Source: Tellurirhabdus rosea (lineage in GTDB: Bacteria > Bacteroidota > Bacteroidia > Cytophagales > Spirosomataceae). Taken from it: a DNA stretch of 64,000 nucleotides. The stretch spans positions 4,474,501 to 4,538,500 of the forward strand of contig NZ_CP111085.1 of the NCBI RefSeq assembly GCF_026278345.1, given 5' to 3'. A program made the position numbers and the translations under genes. Numbering within the stretch: the first letter of the stretch is position 1; each line of letters begins with the position of its first letter. Under the pieces are notes generated by a model. That model was not told where the DNA came from. It made no database searches and saw only the letters and a list, made by a program, of their open reading frames with translations. Positions 59,766 to 64,000 of this stretch are shown piece after piece.

Positions 59766-62174
59766 TTATTCGGAACGAATGGAGTTCACCGGATTCATCA
59801 GCGCCGTCCGGATGACCTGAAGCGCCACGACCCCCGTGGTGAGAATCGCCAGCAGCGCGGCCACCTGCACAAACGGCTGCCAGCCAATCCGGGTGTGGTA
59901 CGCGTAACCGGCCAGCCAGTCCGACAAAGCCAGATGGGCCAGCGGCCAGGCAATCAGATTGGCCAGAATCATGACCCAGAAATATTCCCGCAGAAACAGC
60001 AGAACGACGTTCGCCACCGAAGCGCCGAGCACCTTCCGGATGCCTACTTCCCGGGTGCGGCGGGCCACGGTCAGCGACACCATGCCGACCACGCCCAGCA
60101 GAACGATCAGGAGCGCCAGCCCGGTTGCCAGATACGCCGCCTTTTCCAGTTGAAGCTCTGTCTGGTAAAGCTGCTCCAGTGTCTGGTCCATAAAGGCGTA
60201 TTCAAACGGGGCGTCCGGGAAAAGCGTGCGCCACCGCTGCTCCAGCCCGGCCAGCGTCCGGCGCGGATTGCCGGGGGCGAGCCGGAACGAGAAAAAGCGG
60301 TACAGCGGACGGACCTGAACCGGCATAACGACCAGCGGGGCGATGGCCTGGTGCATGGGCCCGAAGTGAAAGTCCCGCACAACGCCCCCAATCCGGAAGG
60401 TCGCCGGGCCGCCCTGAAACCGGACGGGCTGCCCCACCGCCGCTTCCGGACTGGCGTACCCGAGTGCCCGGATGGCCGCTTCGTTGACGACGATGCGGGT
60501 GGAGTCGAACCCCGCGCCGCCTTCGTGGAAATAACGGCCGTTGCGCAGCTCGATGCCGTAGGTGCGGGCGTAGTGCTCGTCGGTGGTCATGAGCCGGGCG
60601 CTGACGGCCCGGGTCGAGTCGCGGCCCTCGGGATACACGCTGACATCGTTGCCGACATTGCCGTTCGGAATCTCGAAAGAAAGACTCGCCGCCTGCACCC
60701 CGGACGTCCGGGCGAGCTGGTCGCGGGCCGCCTGCATCCGGGTGACGCCCTCCGCCGACCAGTTGCGAGGCAGGGACGAAACGGTCAGCACGGCTTCCTT
60801 GTCAAAACCGAGGTCGGAATGGAAAAAATGGGCGATCTGGCGCGAGACGATGATGGCTCCCACAAACACGAAAACGGCAATCGAGAACTGGAGCGTCACC
60901 AGCGCCCGCCGGAAAATCATCCCTTCGCGGGCGGTTCGGCTTTTGCCTTTCAGCGAAGCGACGGTCGAATAGGCCGCCAGATGCAGGGCCGGATAAGCGC
61001 CCGCCAGCCCGCCAATCAGCAGCACGCCGACCGGAATCAGCGCGCCGTACTGCCAGGGCAGCTCCGTCAAGGCGGGAATGGGTTTGCCCACCACCTCGCT
61101 GAAAAAGGGCCGGAAAGCCATGTAAAGGCCGATAGAAAGCAGAAAGGCCAGGGTCGTCAGCACCAGCGCTTCCGTCAGAAACTGGACCGTCAGCTGCCGA
61201 CGGAGGCCGCCCAGCAGCTTCCGCACGCCGATTTCCCGGAGCCGTGCCGTCGATACGCCCATCGAAATATTGACAAAATTCAGAACGGCCATCAGCAGGA
61301 TGAACACCGCCACGACGGCCAGTGTCGTCATCAGGCGGCGAACCAGCCCGAAGTTGCTTTCGAGATAAAAGTCCGTCAACGGCGTCACGTAGGCCGTCAG
61401 ACTCTGCTGAATGTCGGCGGGTGCGTTGGTTTTGATGAGCTGGGCCAGCGGCCGGGCCAGGTCCTGCGGCGTCACGCCGGGTTGCAATTCGATGTAATTG
61501 ACGATGTAGGGATTCTGCCAGGAGTTCATGTCGGCCCCGAAGTAAGGCAGGGCCCCGGGCGACATGAAAATCTCATTCGGTTCCCGGAGCAGGTGCGAAA
61601 CCGAATTGGGCGTCAGGGCTTTCAGAACGGCCGTGACCTGAAATTCCTGCCGTCCCGCCTGGGGCGTTTCGACCGTCAGGGTCTGGTGGAGCACGTCTGT
61701 CGTGCCGAACAGTTTTTCGGCTTTGGCGGCGGTCAGGACTATGGCGTTCGGGGCGTTCAGGGCCGTGCGGGGGTCGCCGTGCAGCAGGCCGAAGCCGTAC
61801 ATGGTCAGCAGGGTAGAGTCTCCAATCTGAATGGATTCGCGGAAGTGGTTACTGCCCTTCGAGAGGGTCGCCCCGACGCCGTGGAAGCGGTAGTAATTGG
61901 CCACCAGCGCGGGATACTCGGTTTTGAGAGCCGCCGCCATCGGGGCCAGCGACGTGATGGGCATTGCCCGGCTGTCTTCTTTCCAGCGACTTTGAATCAG
62001 GCACTGCCGGTCGGCATGGCGCAACTGGCGGTTCACCCCAAATTCGCCCCAAAGGTAGGTGCTGATGAGCAGGGCAAAGGTGATGCCGACCGCCAGCCCG
62101 ACGATGTTGAGTCCGGAATACAGCTTGCGGCGCAGCAGATTCCGCCAGGCGATTTTGAAGTAATTCTGAAGCAT
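59766..62174 (-). CDS. ABC transporter permease, MacB/FtsX type
   Basis: An 802-residue inner-membrane protein with the Bacteroidota layout of two MacB-periplasmic/FtsX modules. Order: N-terminal helix (ARNLLRRKLYSGLNIVGLAVGITFALLISTYLW-like start), periplasmic core (LAPMAAALKTEYPALVANYYRF to NYIELQPGV), three helices with the FtsX pattern (LAVVAVFILLMAVLNFVNISMG, LREIGVRKLLGGLRRQLTVQFLTEALVL), a second core (LTVSSLPRNWS to YEFAFMDQTLE-like segment), and final helices with VARRTREVGIRKVLGASVANVVLLFLREYFWVMILA. The partner ATPase is not adjacent. Such permeases export peptides or antibiotics or act in lipoprotein handling. It is convergent-adjacent to nothing and is divergent from the TetR gene. 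Confidence 0.9.
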   Translation of the reverse strand: MLQNYFKIAWRNLLRRKLYSGLNIVGLAVGITFALLISTYLWGEFGVNRQLRHADRQCLIQSRWKEDSRAMPITSLAPMAAALKTEYPALVANYYRFHGVGATLSKGSNHFRESIQIGDSTLLTMYGFGLLHGDPRTALNAPNAIVLTAAKAEKLFGTTDVLHQTLTVETPQAGRQEFQVTAVLKALTPNSVSHLLREPNEIFMSPGALPYFGADMNSWQNPYIVNYIELQPGVTPQDLARPLAQLIKTNAPADIQQSLTAYVTPLTDFYLESNFGLVRRLMTTLAVVAVFILLMAVLNFVNISMGVSTARLREIGVRKLLGGLRRQLTVQFLTEALVLTTLAFLLSIGLYMAFRPFFSEVVGKPIPALTELPWQYGALIPVGVLLIGGLAGAYPALHLAAYSTVASLKGKSRTAREGMIFRRALVTLQFSIAVFVFVGAIIVSRQIAHFFHSDLGFDKEAVLTVSSLPRNWSAEGVTRMQAARDQLARTSGVQAASLSFEIPNGNVGNDVSVYPEGRDSTRAVSARLMTTDEHYARTYGIELRNGRYFHEGGAGFDSTRIVVNEAAIRALGYASPEAAVGQPVRFQGGPATFRIGGVVRDFHFGPMHQAIAPLVVMPVQVRPLYRFFSFRLAPGNPRRTLAGLEQRWRTLFPDAPFEYAFMDQTLEQLYQTELQLEKAAYLATGLALLIVLLGVVGMVSLTVARRTREVGIRKVLGASVANVVLLFLREYFWVMILANLIAWPLAHLALSDWLAGYAYHTRIGWQPFVQVAALLAILTTGVVALQVIRTALMNPVNSIRSE

Positions 62175-62361
62175 AGAGTCCGTGCCTTGAATGCGGCGGC
62201 AAGGTACGGACGATTGGGGGAGGCGGGCTGTTAAAAAACGTTAAGCTTATTTGTCCGCGGGCGGTTCATTCTTCAGCACTTATTCATTAAAATTAGTTCT
62301 ACAAAAAACACGAGATCTTACGACGCGACACGCCTTATTCTGTCCGCTTCTGCACACAGGA

Positions 62362-62925
62362 ATGAAAGAACGAATCCTTGCCGAGGCCCGGCACCAGTTT
62401 TACCATTTTGGCGTAAAAACCGTCCGGCTGGACGATATTGCCCAGCAACTGGGCATTTCCAAGAAAACGCTGTACCAGTATTTCAGCAGCAAGGAAGAAC
62501 TCGTCCGGGCCATGCTGGAGGCGCAGCTGAACGAGGCCATGACCGTGGATACTTCGATTCATGCGCAGGTCGTCAACCCGATTGTTGCCGCCATGCAGCT
62601 CTGGGACCGGCTGTCGGGCTACCGCCAGACCACCAACCCGAATCTGCTGCGCGACATCCAGCGGTTTTACCCGACCGTGTGGGCCATGTTTCAGGCGTTC
62701 CGGACGGCGTACATCAACACCATTCTGGCGACCAACCTGCGGCAGGGCGTCGAACAGGAGCTTTACCGCCGCGATCTGAACGAGAACGTTCTGGCCTGGC
62801 TGTGGGCCGAGGAAAGCCAGTGGGATATTCCGTTCAGCGAGGCCGACGCGGCCATCAAGCACCATTTCATCCGGGGTTTGCTGACGCCGAAAGGACTGGC
62901 GCTTTACGAAACCCTGCTGCCCTGA
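62362..62925 (+). CDS. TetR/AcrR family transcriptional regulator
   Basis: A 187-residue regulator starting MKERILAEARHQFYHFG at 62362; the longer frame to 62251 is not TetR-like. The N-terminal helix-turn-helix is VRLDDIAQQLGISKKTLYQYFSSKEELVRAM (about residues 25-55). The C-terminal ligand domain is helical (MQLWDRLSGYRQTTNPNLLRDIQRFYP, TAYINTILATNLRQGVEQELY). It lies between the divergent permease and the convergent RND pump, and it probably represses one of them. The ligand is unknown. Confidence 0.92.
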   Translation: MKERILAEARHQFYHFGVKTVRLDDIAQQLGISKKTLYQYFSSKEELVRAMLEAQLNEAMTVDTSIHAQVVNPIVAAMQLWDRLSGYRQTTNPNLLRDIQRFYPTVWAMFQAFRTAYINTILATNLRQGVEQELYRRDLNENVLAWLWAEESQWDIPFSEADAAIKHHFIRGLLTPKGLALYETLLP

Positions 62926-62931
62926 AATAAG

Positions 62932-62959
62932 AAAGGGCCCGCCAATCGGCAGACCCTTT
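62932..62959. terminator. Hairpin between the convergent TetR and RND genes
   Basis: AAAGGG (62932-62937) pairs with CCCTTT (62954-62959), and an inner GCC/GGC pair closes a short loop, with a 3x3 internal loop between. It sits a few bases after the TetR stop and before the RND stop, and would serve both. Confidence 0.7.
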
Positions 62960-62984
62960 GCTGGTTCATTTATTAATCTAGGTA

Positions 62985-64000
62985 TTAACTGATTGCTTTA
63001 GCGACTTCCAGGTCCTTCGGTTTCTTCGGCAGGTTCTTTTTGCCCGTGAAACGATCTTTCAGGCGGTCAACGATGAGGTACATCGACGGCACCACCAGCA
63101 GCGTCAGCAGCAGCGACGAGGACAGACCGCCGATGATGACCCAGGCCATCCCGTTCTTGGTCTCGGCACCGGCCCCGCTCGCCAGGGCGATGGGCAGCAT
63201 CCCCAGAATCATCGCCAGCGTCGTCATCAGGATCGGGCGCAGACGTTCCTTCCCGGCTTCAATGAGCGCGTGGATTACGTCGTGGCCTTCCGCTTTCAGC
63301 TGGTTGGTAAAGTCAACGATCAGAATGGCGTTCTTGGCCACCAGACCGAGCAGCATGATCATCCCCACAATCGAGAACACCGTCAGGCTTTCCATCGTCA
63401 GCGCCAGCGCCAGCAGGGCACCGATCAGCGCCACGGGGATGGAGAACAGAACAACGAATGGATAGATTACGCTTTCGTACAGGGCCACCATGATGAAGTA
63501 CACCAGCAGAATCGCAATCCCGAGGGCCAGACCCAGACTGCCGAAGGCGTCGGACTGCTGCTGCAACTGACCGAGGTACTGGATGGTGACCCCTTCCGGC
63601 AGCTTCGTCTGCGCCATTTTCGTCTGAATGTCGGTACCGACCGTACCCACCGGACGGCCCACCACCTGCGCGTTGATCGTCACCGACGACAGACGGTCGA
63701 TCCGTTCCAGCACGCTTTCACCGATCTGTTCCTGCACGGAGGCAAACTGCGAAAGCTCAAAGGAGCGGCCCTGGTTGTTGACGAACGTCAGGCGGCTGAT
63801 GTCGGCCGCGCTTGAGCGGTCGAACCGGTCGAGGCTGATGAGGATGTCGTACTCGTTTCCTCCCTGCTTGAATTTCGTCTGGTCGTTGCCGCGGAAAGCG
63901 TTTTGCAGGGCCATACCCACCTCGGAGGCGTTGATGCCCAACTGCGCCATTTTCTCCCGGTCGAGGTTGACGGTCACTTCCGGCTTCGGGTCCTTGACGG
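62985..64000 (-). CDS. RND efflux transporter, C-terminal part (N-terminus beyond window)
   Basis: Inner-membrane proton-driven efflux pump of the HAE-1/AcrB family. The minus-strand frame is open from the window edge and ends at a stop at 62985, giving the last about 338 residues. Features: the porter segment VTVNLDREKMAQLGINASEVGMALQNAFRGNDQTKFKQGG; LTFVNNQGRSFELSQFASV; PEGVTIQYLGQLQQQSDAFGSLGLALGIAILLVYFIMVALYESVIYPFVVLFSIP (helices); then LLALALTMESLTVFSIVGMIMLLGLVAKNAILIVDF, AGKERLRPILMTTLAMILGMLPIALASGAGAETKNGMAWVIIGGL and a basic C-terminal tail. The TetR gene downstream may regulate it. Confidence 0.95.
   Translation of the reverse strand, partial: VKDPKPEVTVNLDREKMAQLGINASEVGMALQNAFRGNDQTKFKQGGNEYDILISLDRFDRSSAADISRLTFVNNQGRSFELSQFASVQEQIGESVLERIDRLSSVTINAQVVGRPVGTVGTDIQTKMAQTKLPEGVTIQYLGQLQQQSDAFGSLGLALGIAILLVYFIMVALYESVIYPFVVLFSIPVALIGALLALALTMESLTVFSIVGMIMLLGLVAKNAILIVDFTNQLKAEGHDVIHALIEAGKERLRPILMTTLAMILGMLPIALASGAGAETKNGMAWVIIGGLSSSLLLTLLVVPSMYLIVDRLKDRFTGKKNLPKKPKDLEVAKAIS

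Noticed and set aside
59895-62234. Plus-strand open frame of 779 codons opposite the MacB/FtsX permease
   Set aside because: Composition is Gln/Arg/His-rich and without membrane helices; the opposite strand is a clear permease.

Overview
The window looks like chromosome of a Bacteroidota bacterium of the order Cytophagales, most likely Spirosomataceae (Spirosoma/Larkinella-like). The evidence is an LpxC-FabZ fusion, SusC/SusD with an ECF sigma factor and a FecR/DUF4974 anti-sigma factor, a type IX secretion (type B) sorting domain, several DUF families typical of the phylum, and TANNTTTG promoter -7 boxes. Base composition is GC-rich for the phylum. No genus marker is present, so the placement is an inference.

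Layout. 0-8 kb: hexuronate catabolism (MFS transporter cut by the window edge, mannonate dehydratase uxuA), then a secreted amidohydrolase, a DUF4920 protein and a giant T9SS-exported beta-propeller/PKD protein. 8-17 kb: a GNAT enzyme, a small membrane protein, the remnant of a Crp/Fnr regulator, an ABC ATPase, the lipid A cluster lpxD-lpxC/fabZ-lpxA, an HD phosphohydrolase, a Zn-dependent alcohol dehydrogenase, and tRNA-CAT with promoter and terminator. 17-27 kb: a decayed type I restriction-modification locus (hsdM, hsdS and hsdR all carry disabling lesions). A two-gene block is inserted between hsdS and hsdR in the opposite orientation: a membrane-tethered trypsin-like protease and an exported partner. 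This pair is the best candidate for an undescribed system. 27-31 kb: a DMT transporter with a divergent CGNR regulator, a Crp/Fnr regulator and an HD nucleotidase. 31-39 kb: sigma factor, FecR, SusC and SusD, a complete nutrient-uptake and surface-signalling unit.

39-43 kb: HxlR and AraC regulators with DoxX, an NmrA-like oxidoreductase and a GH43 glycosidase. 43-48.5 kb: a deleted alcohol dehydrogenase remnant, a cupin, a three-subunit periplasmic aldehyde oxidoreductase of the PaoABC/YagTSR type, and an acetyltransferase. 48.5-56 kb: AraC, a DUF6544-like membrane protein, a single-domain response regulator, an MBL-fold hydrolase, a Nif3-like protein, hemF, an AlbA_2 protein and an AAC(6')-like acetyltransferase. 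56-64 kb: a possible small RNA, a GH140-type glycosidase, a small lipoprotein, a DUF4468 protein, a MacB/FtsX-type permease, a TetR regulator and the C-terminal part of an RND efflux pump.

The most striking non-coding feature is a set of five intergenic arrays built of short A/T-rich words (7-10 bases) whose two arms are inverted copies around a unique centre. They begin at or inside stop codons. A sixth, different cluster of GC-rich palindromes lies at 54.0 kb. Most family assignments come from sequence motifs read by eye; no database search was run.
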